64,000 bases of DNA from Aedoeadaptatus ivorii. GTDB lineage: Bacteria; Bacillota; Clostridia; Tissierellales; Peptoniphilaceae. The notes below the pieces were generated by a model. It saw only the letters and a list, made by a program, of their open reading frames with translations. It was not told the DNA's origin and did not search any database. The position numbers and the translations under genes were made by a program. Each line of letters opens with the position of its first letter. Position 1 is the first letter of the stretch. Below, piece by piece: positions 52,530 to 61,369 of this stretch. Location of the stretch: positions 13,506 through 77,505 of the forward strand of contig NZ_JAUSWF010000010.1 of the NCBI RefSeq assembly GCF_030815095.1. Direction: 5' to 3'.

Positions 52530-55500
52530 ATGTCCGATCTTTATAAAGCATTACTCAATCAGGACCACGCCTTTCAAGAAATCCTCGGCGGCCTCAAAGA
52601 AGGGGAGACACCCGTGGGCGCTTTTGGGTTGCCGGGGCAGGTGATCCCCCTATGCGCCGAGACCGTGCGCGCCGCTTTGGACCGCCCGGTTTTAATCGTA
52701 ACCCACGACCCGGTGCGGGCCAAAAAGCTCGCCGAAGACTTGAGCTATTACGCCGAGGGCGGCGTGTATAATCTCTCGGCCCGGGAGTTGTTTTTCTTTC
52801 ATCGGGACGCCGGCAGTAACGATTTATTGATCGAACGGCTCCGCGCCCTGCACGGCATGGTAACCGGGCGGGCGAAAATCGTGGTGACCACTTTAGAGGC
52901 GATGGCGGGGATTTTTCTTTCGCCCGAAACCATGCGGGCGGGAATTTTTACCGTGGAGAGGGGCGATGTCGTTGAGATCGACGCCTTGTCCGAAAAGCTC
53001 TTGCGCGCGGGCTATACGCGGGTCGATTTTGTCGAAGGCATGGGGCAGTTTTCGGTGCGCGGCGGCATCGTTGACATCTACGGGCCCGAGCCCTATCCGT
53101 ACCGAATCGAGCTCTTCGACGTGGAGGCGGACTCGATCCGCCGGTTCGACCCTAATACCCAGCGTTCCATCGAGAATCTGGAGCGAGCGGAGATCTTTCC
53201 CGTCCGCGACATTCTGCCCGATGCGGCGCTGTCGGAAGAGATCGCCGATGCCATGGAGCGGGATCTTGCCAGTGCCAAAAAACTCACGCGGGTGAGTTAC
53301 GACCGGGCGCGGGAAAAATATTTGCCCTATATCGAAAAACTTCGCAGCGGCGAGACGATCTTTAATACGGACCTCTTGCTGCCCTATATTCCCGAAGAAA
53401 AGCGCGCGAGCATCAGCGAATACTTTTTTGCCCCGCCGGTGGTGATGATCGACGAGCCCCGGCGGATGGACGAGATTTCCGAAAAGCAGGCGCAGGCACT
53501 GGTAGAGACCATGACGGACCTCGCCGATGCCGGGGAGCTTTTGGAGACGCATTTACACATTCAACTGGACTACGCCGATGTAAAAGAACATTTGCGGTCC
53601 TATGATACGGTGGTATTCAGCAATATCGTGCGGAGTTTTCCCGAGTACCCCTTAAAGCGGATCGCGAATTTTCGCGTAAAGACCGTCACCAGTTTCGGCG
53701 GCAGGCTTCGCTATTTTCGCGAAGAGATTCGCCGGTATCTCGACAGAAACTACACGGTGGTGCTCTTGGGCGGCACCGAGGAAAAGACGGAGCGGCTCCG
53801 AGAAACCCTCGAAGAGATGGACTTTCCCGTTACCCGAAAAAAAGACGAATTTACGGCGGGAATCATTCAACTCGACGTGGGACATGTGCACGGGGGCTTC
53901 GAATTCGAAGAGCAGCGCTTCGTCTTATTGAATTCCACCGAGATCTTCGGCGACTTTCAAAAGCGAAAGCGCAAAAAAAAGAAGCGCCGCGCCTTTGACC
54001 CGGGCACCTTTCAGGTGGGGGATTATGTGGTCCACGAGATGCACGGAATCGGCCGCTTTTTGGGCACGACCAATTTGGAGGTTCAGGGCGTAAGCCGCGA
54101 TTATATTTCGCTGCAGTACTCCGGCGGCGACAAGTTGTTTTTGCCCATGGATCAGATGTCTTTGGTGCACCCCTATATCGCGAGCGACGATGCGCCGCCC
54201 AAGATAAACCGCCTCAACACCCAGACCTGGAAGCGCACCAAGGCAAAGGCGAAGCGCAGCGTAGAGGAGATGGCGGAGGATCTGATCCGCCTCTATGCCA
54301 AGCGCGAAAACGTAAAGGGACACGCCTTTCGAGAAGATACGCCCTGGCAAAAGGAGTTCGAAGACGCCTTTCGCTACGAGGAGACTGACGGGCAGCTGAG
54401 CGCCATCGCGCAGATCAAAGAGGATATGGAAGAAGAGACGCCCATGGACCGCCTGCTCTGTGCCGACGTGGGATACGGAAAGACCGAGGTGGCGCTGCGA
54501 GCGGCCTTTAAGGCGATTATGGACGGAAAGCAGGTGGCATTTTTGGTGCCCACCACCATCCTCGCCCAGCAGCACTACAACACCATGCGCGAGCGGTTTT
54601 CGGATTTCCCCGTCGACATCGCCCTGCTTTCGCGCTTTCGGAGCAAAAAAGAGCAGGCGCGCGATCTCGAGGGGTTGCGGATCGGCTCGAAGGACATCGT
54701 CGTCGGCACCCACCGTATCCTTTCGAAAGACGTGGTATTTAAGAATCTCGGGCTCTTAATTATCGACGAGGAGCAGCGCTTTGGCGTACGCCACAAGGAA
54801 AAATTGAAGCTCTTAAAGGAAAATGTGGATACCTTGACGCTCACCGCGACGCCGATACCCAGAACGCTTCAGATGTCTATGGCGGGCATCCGCGATATGT
54901 CGGTGATCGACGAGCCGCCGGAGGAGCGCTTTCCGGTGCAGACCTATGTGGTGGAATACAACGACATTATGATTCGCGAAGCGATCCTCAAGGAGATCGA
55001 GCGGGGCGGGCAGGTCTATTTCGTCTACAATCGGGTACAGTCGATGGAAAAGATGCTCGCCGATTTGATGGACCTGGTGCCCGAGGCGACCTTTGCCATG
55101 GCGAACGGCCAGATGAGCGAGCGGGAGCTGGAAGATACTATGCTCCGCTTTGTGGAACGGGAGGTCGACGTCCTCTTGTGCTCCACCATTATCGAAACGG
55201 GAATGGACGTCGCCAATGCCAATACCATGATCGTGTGGGAGGCGAACCGACTGGGCCTTTCGCAGCTCTATCAGCTGCGGGGCCGCATCGGCCGCAGCAG
55301 CCGCATCGCCTACGCCTATTTCACCTATCGTAGGGACGCGAGCATCTCTGAAATCGCCGAAAAGCGCCTGGGCGCCATACGGGAATTTACCGAATTCGGC
55401 AGCGGCTATAAGATTGCCATGCGGGATTTGGAGATTCGCGGTTCGGGCAATATTTTGGGCGAGAGCCAGCACGGGCATATGAACGCCATCGGCTACGATT

Positions 55501-56018
55501 TGTATATCAAATTTCTCAGGCAGGCGGTGGACAAGGCCAAGGGAAAAGAAGACGCCGAAGAGACTGAGACCACTCTCGATGTCCTGATCGACGCCTATAT
55601 CCCCAAGCACTATATTCGCGACGAGGCGCAGCGCATGGAGATGTATCGAAAGATCGCCATGGTCACCGACGAGGAGGAAGAGGCGGATGTGATCGACGAA
55701 CTCATCGACCGCTTTTCCGATCCGCCGAAGCCGGTATTGCAGCTGATCCTCCTCTCGAAGATCCGCCACAAGGCGGCGCGGCTGAAAGTCGAGTCGGTGA
55801 CGCAGAAAAAAGACGAATATATCTTCCAATTCGTGCCGGGCTATGAACTGCCCCTTTCTCTGCTCAACGAACTCACCAGCGTCTTCGGAAAACGGCTCGT
55901 GTTTTCCCTTTCCGACCCGGCTTCCATTGCCCTTACGCCGGCGGAGGATGCGTTGGCGGAGCTGGAGCGGGTTTTGGATATGCTGAAATTACACAATTCC
56001 CACACACGCAAGGACTGA
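52530..56018 (+). CDS. mfd: Transcription-repair coupling factor
   Basis: Large ATP-dependent translocase (about 1162 residues) that removes RNA polymerase stalled at lesions and recruits UvrA. The N-terminal UvrB-like part includes FSVRGGIVDIYGPEPYPYRIELFD. The RNAP-interaction domain opens VGDYVVHEMHGIGRFLG. The motor has ADVGYGKTEVALRAA (Walker A), IIDEEQRFGVRHKEKL (Walker B), TLTATPIPRTLQMSM, and the TRG region RGSGNILGESQHGHMNAIG. The C-terminal autoinhibitory domain is present. ATG 52530 has AGGAGG 4 bases upstream. Confidence 0.97.
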   Translation: MSDLYKALLNQDHAFQEILGGLKEGETPVGAFGLPGQVIPLCAETVRAALDRPVLIVTHDPVRAKKLAEDLSYYAEGGVYNLSARELFFFHRDAGSNDLLIERLRALHGMVTGRAKIVVTTLEAMAGIFLSPETMRAGIFTVERGDVVEIDALSEKLLRAGYTRVDFVEGMGQFSVRGGIVDIYGPEPYPYRIELFDVEADSIRRFDPNTQRSIENLERAEIFPVRDILPDAALSEEIADAMERDLASAKKLTRVSYDRAREKYLPYIEKLRSGETIFNTDLLLPYIPEEKRASISEYFFAPPVVMIDEPRRMDEISEKQAQALVETMTDLADAGELLETHLHIQLDYADVKEHLRSYDTVVFSNIVRSFPEYPLKRIANFRVKTVTSFGGRLRYFREEIRRYLDRNYTVVLLGGTEEKTERLRETLEEMDFPVTRKKDEFTAGIIQLDVGHVHGGFEFEEQRFVLLNSTEIFGDFQKRKRKKKKRRAFDPGTFQVGDYVVHEMHGIGRFLGTTNLEVQGVSRDYISLQYSGGDKLFLPMDQMSLVHPYIASDDAPPKINRLNTQTWKRTKAKAKRSVEEMAEDLIRLYAKRENVKGHAFREDTPWQKEFEDAFRYEETDGQLSAIAQIKEDMEEETPMDRLLCADVGYGKTEVALRAAFKAIMDGKQVAFLVPTTILAQQHYNTMRERFSDFPVDIALLSRFRSKKEQARDLEGLRIGSKDIVVGTHRILSKDVVFKNLGLLIIDEEQRFGVRHKEKLKLLKENVDTLTLTATPIPRTLQMSMAGIRDMSVIDEPPEERFPVQTYVVEYNDIMIREAILKEIERGGQVYFVYNRVQSMEKMLADLMDLVPEATFAMANGQMSERELEDTMLRFVEREVDVLLCSTIIETGMDVANANTMIVWEANRLGLSQLYQLRGRIGRSSRIAYAYFTYRRDASISEIAEKRLGAIREFTEFGSGYKIAMRDLEIRGSGNILGESQHGHMNAIGYDLYIKFLRQAVDKAKGKEDAEETETTLDVLIDAYIPKHYIRDEAQRMEMYRKIAMVTDEEEEADVIDELIDRFSDPPKPVLQLILLSKIRHKAARLKVESVTQKKDEYIFQFVPGYELPLSLLNELTSVFGKRLVFSLSDPASIALTPAEDALAELERVLDMLKLHNSHTRKD

Positions 56019-56023
56019 GGAAT

Positions 56024-56032
56024 TGTTATAAT
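56024..56032 (+). promoter_or_regulatory. Extended -10 promoter of prsA
   Basis: TGTTATAAT, TATAAT at 56027-56032, just after the mfd stop. Confidence 0.6.
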
Positions 56033-56066
56033 GGAAAAAAACCGAGAGTCAAAAGAAAGGAAAACT

Positions 56067-57215
56067 ATGAAAATAAAAAACAAATTCGTAAAGATCGCCG
56101 TCCTCTCTACGGCCTTTGCCCTGGCGCTTACCGGCTGCAGCAGCAAGGATCCGAATCTCGCCGCCACGGTCAACGGCAAGGAGATTGCCAAAGAGGAATA
56201 CGTACAGGAATATAAGCTCGCCGCCGAACAGGCCATGGCGCAATACGGCGACGACTTCTTAACCCAAGAGGGCCTCGATGGGTCGGGCAAAAAAATGGGC
56301 GAAGTCCTGCGTGAAAACACCCTGAAGGGCCTGATCCAAATGGAAATCTTGAAGCAGGAAGCCGCCAAGGAAAAGATCGAGGTCACCGACGAAGAAGTGG
56401 ACCAAAACATCTCGCAAATGGCCGAAATGTACGGCGGAAAAGAAGCCCTCGATGCGGCGCTGGAAGAACAGAATCTGACGATGGATACGCTGAAGGAATA
56501 CACACAAAGAAATCTCCTGATGCAAAAATACACCGAAAAGAAGATGAAGGATCTCGAGCCCACCGACGAAGAGATCCAAAAGCACTACGATCAGAACAAG
56601 GATAAGTTCAACACCGTAGAGGCGAGCCATATCCTGGTTGAAAAGAAGGAAGAAGCAGAGGCCATTAAAAAGCAATTGGACGAAGGCGGCGACTTTGCGG
56701 CCATCGCCAAGGAAAAGAGCAAGGATCCCGGTTCCGCGGAAAAAGGCGGAAGCCTCGGCACCTTTTCCAAGGGGCAGATGGTCAAGGAATTCGACGAGAA
56801 GGTATTCTCTATGAAGCCCGGCGAAATCAGCGATCCCGTAAAGACCCAATACGGTTACCACATCATCAAGCTCGACAAGATCAACGACGATTTCAAGAGC
56901 GTAAAGGATGCGGTAAAGAGCGATTTGGTACAGACGAAATTCCAAAACTATATGCAAGATCTCGAAAAAAAGGCCAAGGTAAAGCGCATCGTCGACACCT
57001 CTGAAGAAATTTCCGTAGAGGCGCCCAAGAAGGCGAATGCCGACACAAAAGCGGACGGCGACAAAAAAGCCGATACGAAAAACACGGCGGAGAACAAACA
57101 GACGGATGCCGCCGATACGAAGAAATCCGACACAAAAACAACCGATGCCAAAGCGGAACAGAGCGACAAAAAGGCCGCCGATACGACTGCCGATGTAAAG
57201 GACGAACAAGAATAA
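56067..57215 (+). CDS. prsA: Parvulin-type foldase lipoprotein (PrsA/SurA-like)
   Basis: Extracellular peptidyl-prolyl isomerase that folds exported proteins. 382 residues from ATG 56067 (GAAAGGA upstream). Lipoprotein signal ending LALTGC; a SurA-like helical region (about 20-165, EVLRENTLKGLIQMEILKQE); a parvulin domain (about 170-265) with VEASHILVEKKEEAEAIKKQ, GSAEKGGSLGTFSKGQMVKE and TQYGYHIIKL. The last 70 or so residues are an unusual low-complexity tail of Lys, Asp, Thr and Ala (for example DKKADTKNTAENKQTDAADT), probably an extended wall-spanning segment. Confidence 0.92.
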   Translation: MKIKNKFVKIAVLSTAFALALTGCSSKDPNLAATVNGKEIAKEEYVQEYKLAAEQAMAQYGDDFLTQEGLDGSGKKMGEVLRENTLKGLIQMEILKQEAAKEKIEVTDEEVDQNISQMAEMYGGKEALDAALEEQNLTMDTLKEYTQRNLLMQKYTEKKMKDLEPTDEEIQKHYDQNKDKFNTVEASHILVEKKEEAEAIKKQLDEGGDFAAIAKEKSKDPGSAEKGGSLGTFSKGQMVKEFDEKVFSMKPGEISDPVKTQYGYHIIKLDKINDDFKSVKDAVKSDLVQTKFQNYMQDLEKKAKVKRIVDTSEEISVEAPKKANADTKADGDKKADTKNTAENKQTDAADTKKSDTKTTDAKAEQSDKKAADTTADVKDEQE

Positions 57216-57220
57216 TGAAG

Positions 57221-57242
57221 AAAGCGCCCGGTGCGCTTTTTT
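57221..57242 (+). terminator. Terminator of prsA
   Basis: AAAGCGC (57221-57227), five-base loop, GCGCTTT (57233-57239), T run to 57242. Confidence 0.85.
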
Positions 57243-57318
57243 CTTTGTCGAGACGAAAAGAGCGAGACATAAGATACCGCACAAACGGCTGAAAACGGGC
57301 GGAAATGTCCGATTTTAC

Positions 57319-57347
57319 TAGACAAAGACTATCGAGGATAGTACAAT
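57319..57347 (+). promoter_or_regulatory. Promoter of mazG
   Basis: TAGACA (57319-57324), 17-base spacer, TACAAT (57342-57347), about 13 bases before AAAAGGAGG. Confidence 0.75.
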
Positions 57348-57370
57348 ACATTAGGTAAAAGGAGGACGGA

Positions 57371-58660
57371 ATGGGAAATATACGAATTGTCGGCCTCGGT
57401 CCCTCCGACGGATCGGATTTGACAGCCAAAGCGATCGAAGCGATTTCGGACGATTCCGAAAAGTTTCTGAGAACGGATCGTCACGATACCGTGTCGTATT
57501 TTCGCGCTCGCTCCATACCTTATACGAGCTATGACTACTTATACGAGACTATGGACGATTTCGACGCGATCTACCGCGCCATCGCGGACGATCTGTTGGA
57601 GAAATCGAAGACTCGTAGGATTAGCTATTTTGTTCCCGGCCATCCGATGATCGCGGAAAAGACCGTCACCTATCTATTGGCGGCGGATCCCGAAATCGAG
57701 ATCGTGGACGGCTTGAGTTTTCTCGAGCCCGTCTTGCGCCTGGTAGGCCGGGACCCGGTAAAGGGTTTGAAGGTCGTCGACGGAGACGACTTTTCGGATT
57801 TGGACCTGGACGTGCACACGGACACGATTCTCACCCAGGTCTACAATCGGCGCATTGTCTCGGAGGTAAAGTTAGCCCTGGCGAATTTGTACGGGGACAC
57901 CCACGAGGTATACGTCTTGTCCCACGCGGGGAATCCGAAGAAGGAATTCGTCGAACGAAGACCGGTATATACGCTGGATCGTTACGACGATTACGGCCAT
58001 GAGACGAGCCTATACGTGCCCTGCACGGACCGCGTGAATGCGCTGAGAGATCTGATCGAATTGGTGCGCACGCTCCGGGGGCCTGAGGGCTGTCCGTGGG
58101 ACCGCAAGCAAACCCATAAAACGATGAAAGCCAATCTTCTGGAAGAGGCCTACGAAGCTGCCTATGCTGTCGAATGCGACGATTACGCGGCTTTGGAGGA
58201 AGAACTGGGAGATGTCTTATTTCAAGTGGTCTTCCACGCGGAACTCGCGGCGAGCGAAGGGGACTTTACCCTAAGCGACAGCATACAGCGCGTCGTAGAG
58301 AAGCTCGTGGATAGACACCCCCATGTATTCGGTGGGGAAAAATGCGATTGGGAAGATAAAAAAGCCGAAGAAACGGGTAACTATCTACTGTCGCAACAGC
58401 TTCGCCATCTCGTCGGCTTGCCGGCGCTGATGCGAGGGCAAAAGATCGCAAGACGCATGAAGGATACCGATTTTCTCGCCGAATGTATCGACCAAACGGA
58501 TGTGGACGACGAAAGCACCGAGCTCGGCCTGTCTCTTCTACGTACGGTAATCGCCGCAGAAGAGAAGGGGATCGACGCGGAATCGGCTTTGGCCGAGGTC
58601 CTATCGAAGCTCACGGAGCGCGTCGCCGCAAGAGAAGGCGAAGGGAAGAACAATCTTTAG
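57371..58660 (+). CDS. mazG: MazG nucleotide pyrophosphohydrolase with N-terminal methylase-like domain (YabN type)
   Basis: A 429-residue fusion as in B. subtilis YabN. The N-terminal 220 residues resemble tetrapyrrole (SAM) methylases: IRIVGLGPSDGSDLT and VPGHPMIAEKTV. The C-terminal MazG domain has LRGPEGCPWDRKQTHKTMKA, then the metal-binding LLEEAYEAAYA, ALEEELGDVLFQVVFHA and RHPHVFG. MazG hydrolyses NTPs to NMPs and can purge aberrant nucleotides. AAAGGAGG precedes the ATG. The HU gene follows nine bases later. Confidence 0.93.
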   Translation: MGNIRIVGLGPSDGSDLTAKAIEAISDDSEKFLRTDRHDTVSYFRARSIPYTSYDYLYETMDDFDAIYRAIADDLLEKSKTRRISYFVPGHPMIAEKTVTYLLAADPEIEIVDGLSFLEPVLRLVGRDPVKGLKVVDGDDFSDLDLDVHTDTILTQVYNRRIVSEVKLALANLYGDTHEVYVLSHAGNPKKEFVERRPVYTLDRYDDYGHETSLYVPCTDRVNALRDLIELVRTLRGPEGCPWDRKQTHKTMKANLLEEAYEAAYAVECDDYAALEEELGDVLFQVVFHAELAASEGDFTLSDSIQRVVEKLVDRHPHVFGGEKCDWEDKKAEETGNYLLSQQLRHLVGLPALMRGQKIARRMKDTDFLAECIDQTDVDDESTELGLSLLRTVIAAEEKGIDAESALAEVLSKLTERVAAREGEGKNNL

Positions 58661-58669
58661 GAGGAAACA

Positions 58670-58948
58670 ATGAACAAATCTGAACTTATTTCCAGCATCG
58701 CTGAAAAGAGCAACTTATCCAAAAAAGACGCGGAAAACGCATTGAACGGCTTCTTGAGCACCATCGAAGAAGCCCTCTCCAAGAGAGAAAAGGTGCAATT
58801 GGTCGGCTTCGGTACCTTTGAAGTGCGCGACCGCAAGGCACGGGAAGGCAGAAACCCCAGAAATCCTGAAGAAGTTATTAAGATTCCCGCTTCCCAGGCT
58901 CCCGTATTCCGCGCCGGAAAAGCGCTGAAAGAATCCGTCAATAAATAA
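58670..58948 (+). CDS. hup: HU-type histone-like DNA-binding protein
   Basis: A 92-residue nucleoid protein: NKSELISSIAEKSNLSKKDA, then VQLVGFGTFEVRDRKAREGRNPRNPEE, the beta-arm region that wraps DNA, and PVFRAGKALKESVN. Full family length. AGGAGGAAAC precedes the ATG. In B. subtilis hbs is elsewhere; its placement between mazG and rqcP also occurs in anaerobic Bacillota. Confidence 0.96.
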   Translation: MNKSELISSIAEKSNLSKKDAENALNGFLSTIEEALSKREKVQLVGFGTFEVRDRKAREGRNPRNPEEVIKIPASQAPVFRAGKALKESVNK

Positions 58949-58953
58949 GAACA

Positions 58954-58977
58954 GGGCTCCTATGAGCCCTTTTTTTG
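58954..58977 (+). terminator. Terminator between hup and rqcP
   Basis: GGGCTC (58954-58959), CTAT loop, GAGCCC (58964-58969), then eight Ts. The rqcP Shine-Dalgarno follows directly, so rqcP is expressed by readthrough or from an unseen promoter. Confidence 0.88.
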
Positions 58978-58988
58978 CAGGTGAAATT

Positions 58989-59237
58989 ATGCGTATCGAT
59001 AAATTTTTAAAAAATGCCAGGATTATTAAACGCCGTACGGTGGCCAAAGAGGCCTGCGACGGCGGTCGGGTCAAGATCAACGGCAAGACCGCCAAAGCGG
59101 GCGACGAAGTGGCCGTAGGCGATATTATAGAAGTACAATTCGGCAATCGCGGCCAAAAGTTGCGCGTACTGGATATTCGGGATAATGTTCAGAAAAAAGG
59201 AGCGGAAGCGCTCTACGAATTGATGGCGGACGATTGA
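58989..59237 (+). CDS. rqcP: S4-domain RNA-binding protein RqcP (YabO)
   Basis: An 82-residue S4-domain protein: MRIDKFLKNARIIKRRTVAKEACDGGRVKINGK, then AGDEVAVGDIIEVQFG. This is the YabO/RqcP type that works with RqcH on the 50S subunit to add poly-alanine tails to stalled nascent chains. ATG 58989 is chosen because AGGTGA lies 5 bases upstream; an in-frame ATG at 58962 lies in the loop of the preceding terminator and has no ribosome binding site. Confidence 0.93.
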   Translation: MRIDKFLKNARIIKRRTVAKEACDGGRVKINGKTAKAGDEVAVGDIIEVQFGNRGQKLRVLDIRDNVQKKGAEALYELMADD

Positions 59238-59262
59238 AAATATTGTGAAAACGTGCGATACT
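59234..59262 (+). promoter_or_regulatory. Possible promoter of divIC
   Basis: TTGAAA (59234-59239), 17-base spacer, GATACT (59257-59262), overlapping the rqcP stop. Confidence 0.5.
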
Positions 59263-59282
59263 ATACATGTCGAGGTGGTTAG

Positions 59283-59621
59283 ATGAAAAAGCACGGGAAG
59301 AGAAACACGATACCGAGAAAAACGGCATATATAACCTTTGCGGTGGTCGTCTTCCTCTGTGCGGCCATCTCCTTGAATACGTATAGGGAGGCGCGATCCC
59401 GAGAGGCGCTTTTAGAAGAAAACAGAAAACGCATTCAGACATTGTCGAAGGACATCAAGCAGACCGGTACGGAAATACGAAACAGCGACACCGCGGAATT
59501 CGCGGAAAAAGTGGCCCGGGAAGACCTGGGCATGGTCAAGCCGAGAGAAGTGATCTATATCGACAAGGATCGGGATCGCGACAACTCTCGCGACAAGAAT
59601 ATTGAGGAGGACAGAAAATAA
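59283..59621 (+). CDS. divIC: FtsB/DivIC-family cell division protein
   Basis: A 112-residue bitopic membrane protein: basic N-terminus, one hydrophobic segment (about 14-30, TAYITFAVVVFLCAAISL), then a coiled-coil (ALLEENRKRIQTLSKDIKQT) and the conserved EFAEKVAREDLGMVKPREVIYI motif. It is part of the FtsL-DivIC-DivIB septation complex. Its place between rqcP and the S1-domain gene matches B. subtilis. The tail is very rich in Asp, Arg and Lys. GAGGTGG precedes the ATG. Confidence 0.92.
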   Translation: MKKHGKRNTIPRKTAYITFAVVVFLCAAISLNTYREARSREALLEENRKRIQTLSKDIKQTGTEIRNSDTAEFAEKVAREDLGMVKPREVIYIDKDRDRDNSRDKNIEEDRK

Positions 59622-59624
59622 CAT

Positions 59625-60035
59625 ATGGCAGTGGAAGTAGGCAGCATTTTAGACGGCGTGGTCACCGGTATCGTAAAGTTCGGTGCATTCGTTCAGCTCG
59701 ACGACGCGCATAGCGGATTGGTACATATCTCGGAGATTTCCGACGAGTACGTCAAGGAGGTATCCGATCACCTTTCCAAGGGCATGAAGGTCAAAGTCAA
59801 GGTTTTGAACATCGAGTCGGACGGAAAGATCGCCTTGAGCATCAAACAGGCACAACCGAAGTCGGCCAACAAAAGACCGCTTCCCCAGGCGGTTACCTTA
59901 AGTCGCGAAGTGCATAAATCCGATGCCACCAGCTTCGACGATATGCTGAACAAGTTTATGAAGGTCAGCAACGAAAAGATCGAAAGCGCAAAACAACGCA
60001 GAAATGTACGACAGGGCAAGACGAAGAGAAGATAA
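59625..60035 (+). CDS. S1-domain RNA-binding protein (YabR-like)
   Basis: A 136-residue protein with one S1 domain at residues 1-75: VGSILDGVVTGIVKFGAFVQLDDAHSGLVHISEIS and KVKVLNIESDGKIALSIKQ. The C-terminal 60 residues are basic (ESAKQRRNVRQGKTKRR), suited to RNA binding. Equivalent to B. subtilis YabR by sequence and position. AGGAGG (59605-59610) is 14 bases upstream, further than usual. Confidence 0.92.
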   Translation: MAVEVGSILDGVVTGIVKFGAFVQLDDAHSGLVHISEISDEYVKEVSDHLSKGMKVKVKVLNIESDGKIALSIKQAQPKSANKRPLPQAVTLSREVHKSDATSFDDMLNKFMKVSNEKIESAKQRRNVRQGKTKRR

Positions 60036-60040
60036 AAAGG

Positions 60041-60065
60041 CGCCGCGCTGCGGCGTTATTTTTTT
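60041..60065 (+). terminator. Terminator after the S1-domain gene
   Basis: CGCCGC (60041-60046), GCT loop, GCGGCG (60050-60055), then TTATTTTTTT. In B. subtilis spoIIE follows here; in this genome tilS begins 15 bases later. Confidence 0.75.
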
Positions 60066-60079
60066 GAACGGGGGCGAAA

Positions 60080-61369
60080 ATGGACGAGATTTTTGCGAAA
60101 TATATCGGGCCGGAGGATGCGGTCCTCGTCGCCCTCTCCGGCGGGCCGGATTCGGTATATCTGCTCGATCGCCTGCGGGCGTATCGGAGCGGCTGTCCTT
60201 TTTTGCTGGAGGCGGCACATCTGCATCACGGACTCCGAGAGGAGGCGGAGGAGGACCTCTCTTTCGTGCGCGATCTGTGCGATCGGTGGCAGATCCCCCT
60301 CTATGTCGAACGCGCGGATGTTTCGGCCTACGCCCGAGCGGCGCATTTGGGGATCGAAGAAGCGGGGCGCGTATTGCGCTACGATTTTTTGCGCCGGCAC
60401 AAGCGCCCGGGCGGCATGATTGCCCTGGGCCATCACCTCGACGACCAGGCGGAGACGCTCCTCTTTCGGCTGATTCGCGGCACGGGACCGGAGGGCATGG
60501 TCGGCATGCGCGTGCGGGAAGGGGATCTCTTTCGGCCGCTGCTTTTTACCAGAAAAGCCGAGATCATCGCCTATCTCGAGGCGGCGAATATCCCTTATGT
60601 CACAGATGCCACCAATGAAGCGCCGATCTATGCGAGAAACAAGATTCGGCTCGAGATTTTGCCGGCGGCGGAATCGATCAACGAAGGATTTGTCGAGAGC
60701 CTGGAGCGCTTTCGTCGCATGATACAGGCCGATGCGGAATACTTGCGCGCGGCGGCGCATACAGAGTTTCATCGCCTCGCAATGTGTAAGAGGGAGGGAT
60801 TGTTTCTTTCGAAGGCGGTCTTCGATCTGCCGGCCTCCCTCGCCGATCGCGTACTCAGAATGGCGGCCGAGAAAATGCGGGGCGATCTTCAGAATATCGG
60901 TTACGAACATATTCGCTCCCTTTACGGCCTAAGGGATGCCGAGAGCGGAAAGGGTATAGATCTACCGGGCGTGCGCATTCGCAGTTCCTACGACGCACTG
61001 GTCTTTGAATGGCAGGGTCAATATGCAGCGCCGACACAAGTCGTGCCTTTGAAAGACGGAGCGGCGACCTTCGACGGGCACCGGTTTTTTATCACAGAAG
61101 ATAGGCATCTGCCCTATGTGTATATTCGCGATCCCGGAGATATTCGGATTCGCACCCGTCGTCCCGGCGACCGCATCGCCATACGGGGCGGCATGAAGAA
61201 AATAAAAGACGTCTTTATCGACGCAAAGATCGACCGAGGCCTGAGAGATCGCTGGCCTCTGGTCGTCGAAGGAGAAGAAGTGGTATGGGTCCCGGGACTC
61301 AGAAAGGCATATAGACAGGAGGAAAAAGGATGGAAAAAGCTCGCATGGCGTCCATCGAAAAAGGCGTAG
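60080..61369 (+). CDS. tilS: tRNA(Ile)-lysidine synthase
   Basis: Converts the wobble cytidine of tRNA-Ile(CAU) to lysidine, essential for reading AUA. 429 residues. The PP-loop is VALSGGPDSVYLLDRL; HLHHGLREEAEEDLSFVRDL and MIALGHHLDDQAETLLFRLIRGTG are the other catalytic segments. The C-terminal tRNA-binding domain ends RTRRPGDRIAIRGGMKKIKD and WVPGLR. The last 40 bases overlap the hpt gene in another frame. Confidence 0.95.
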   Translation: MDEIFAKYIGPEDAVLVALSGGPDSVYLLDRLRAYRSGCPFLLEAAHLHHGLREEAEEDLSFVRDLCDRWQIPLYVERADVSAYARAAHLGIEEAGRVLRYDFLRRHKRPGGMIALGHHLDDQAETLLFRLIRGTGPEGMVGMRVREGDLFRPLLFTRKAEIIAYLEAANIPYVTDATNEAPIYARNKIRLEILPAAESINEGFVESLERFRRMIQADAEYLRAAAHTEFHRLAMCKREGLFLSKAVFDLPASLADRVLRMAAEKMRGDLQNIGYEHIRSLYGLRDAESGKGIDLPGVRIRSSYDALVFEWQGQYAAPTQVVPLKDGAATFDGHRFFITEDRHLPYVYIRDPGDIRIRTRRPGDRIAIRGGMKKIKDVFIDAKIDRGLRDRWPLVVEGEEVVWVPGLRKAYRQEEKGWKKLAWRPSKKA

